From: Limnomonas spitsbergensis
Lineage: Eukaryota; Chlorophyta; Chlorophyceae; Chlamydomonadales
Direction of reading: 5' to 3'
Length of the DNA stretch: 64,000 nucleotides
Assembly: GCA_037349105.1 (NCBI GenBank)
Contig: JAYJMM010000036.1
Coordinates: 6,112,001 to 6,176,000, forward strand
Made by a program: the position numbers and the translations under genes. Positions 63,501-64,000 of the stretch are shown here, in pieces (within the stretch, counting starts at the first letter, position 1; each line of letters begins with the position of its first letter). A model generated the notes under the pieces. The model worked only from the letters and a program-made list of their open reading frames with translations, made no database searches and had not been told where the DNA came from.

Positions 63501-64000
63501 TTCACGCTCCCGACGGTCTCAAACCTGCGCACCAGCCAATCATAGCTTCGTAATCAGTATTTTTAAAGCCACGGACACGACTGCTCTTGATCACTCTTTC
63601 TCCAAGACGACGGCAGAATCGGCGACCGAGCCAGGGTGCGGCGAGACACACCGCTTTCACAGAACCCACTTCAGGACAAGGCCTCCGGGGCGATGACCCT
63701 GCAACACACCTTGCGTCGTTTAAAAGCAAACGGCTGGCCATAGGAGGGCGATTTCAGGAGTCGTCCCCCCTCGGCCAAACGACCTGCTCCAACACGCGTC
63801 GTTGTTATTTCGTCCGGGTGGAACGCCTGTCCTTGGCTGAGGCCGGCGTCCGGAACCACGCCAAAAGCTCAATGGCACCCACTTGAGGATGCTCGAAAGC
63901 CGCAACCCATAGGAGCTCGCCGTTCACCGACAGCGTTGGCCCACTTTTCCGGGGGCGCGTCAATTAGGCCACCGGGCCCAACCGACCGATCGCCCATGTC

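Larger units (their letters stand above)
1..64000. repeat. Tandem array of a ~2,135-bp unit, about 30 copies
   Basis: The same unit recurs head to tail across the whole window. Anchor-to-anchor spacing is exactly 2,135 bp for the first ten intervals and 2,106-2,148 bp later. The exception is unit 11, which is longer by 1,555 bp because of two transposon insertions. Left units differ by only a few bases, while right units differ by many substitutions and small indels. Each unit contains a minus-strand permuted tRNA-Lys gene, a decayed second 5' half, an old transposon relic and about 1.2 kb with no recognisable gene. The array runs off both window edges, so its full size is unknown. This is satellite-like organisation of a Pol III gene, comparable in form to 5S rRNA arrays. 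Confidence 0.97.
55092..64000. repeat. Right block: diverged units 26-30
   Basis: These units share many changes absent from the rest. They lack the TATA in the GCCATATATAGG stretch (now GCCATAGG near 55194, 57343, 59483, 61618, 63738). They carry an extra 13 bp near 56348, 58494, 60620 and 62752, and GGGGGTGCGCGGG where others have GGGGGTGAGCGGG. Unit pairs 26/27 and 28/29 are nearly identical to each other. The tRNA copies here are damaged. The block probably lies nearer an array edge, where homogenisation is weaker; that is inference, since the edge is not seen. Confidence 0.85.

Noticed and set aside
1..64000. CRISPR array or bacterial repeat region
   Set aside because: The repeat is 2.1 kb with no short repeat/spacer pattern, no cas-like genes and no bacterial coding sequence. 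Spacers between tRNA copies are themselves repeated.

Overview
The window is a single head-to-tail tandem array of a unit of about 2,135 bp. There are 29 complete unit starts after the partial first tRNA copy, and a 30th unit is cut by the right edge. A convenient anchor is the string GTGCGGCGAG, found at 161, 2296, 4431, 6566, 8701, 10836, 12971, 15106, 17241, 19376, 21511, 25201, 27307, 29442, 31583, 33718, 35853, 37992, 40128 (variant GTGCAGCGAG at 50811), 42267, 44403, 46542, 48677, 52953, 55092, 57240, 59382, 61517 and 63637. I number units and tRNA copies 1-30 from these anchors; tRNA copy n lies just before anchor n. I support no protein-coding gene. The short ORFs exist only because a mostly non-coding unit is repeated.

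The key content is on the minus strand. Each unit holds a circularly permuted tRNA-Lys(CUU) gene. The 3' half (nucleotides 38-73) comes first, then 6 nt, then the 5' half (nucleotides 1-37). Re-ordered, the halves give a 73-nt cloverleaf with paired acceptor, D, anticodon and T arms and anticodon CTT. The break is at 37/38, the usual eukaryotic tRNA intron site. The leader and trailer carry a complementary GCGTG/CACGC helix beside the break. The B box precedes the A box, and a TTTT run follows the 5' half. Downstream lies a second, decayed 5' half.

Layout: units 1-11 (left) are almost identical and carry mostly intact tRNA copies. Unit 11 is interrupted by two related, oppositely oriented, non-autonomous DNA transposons (22770-23640 and 24185-24864), which have similar terminal inverted repeats, TA target duplications and an internal tRNA-like A box/B box module. 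Units 12-25 accumulate point changes and small indels. Units 26-30 are the most diverged, and tRNA copies 28-30 have lost the 5' acceptor strand. About 490 bp of every unit looks like an old decayed copy of the same transposon family.

Organism: a eukaryotic nuclear genome, judging by Pol III style signals, the MITE-like elements, the satellite-like array and the eukaryotic tRNA-Lys features. Permuted tRNA genes are established in the red alga Cyanidioschyzon merolae, prasinophyte green algae, a chlorarachniophyte nucleomorph and the archaeon Thermofilum. That makes an alga or other protist plausible, but the sequence does not identify the species.
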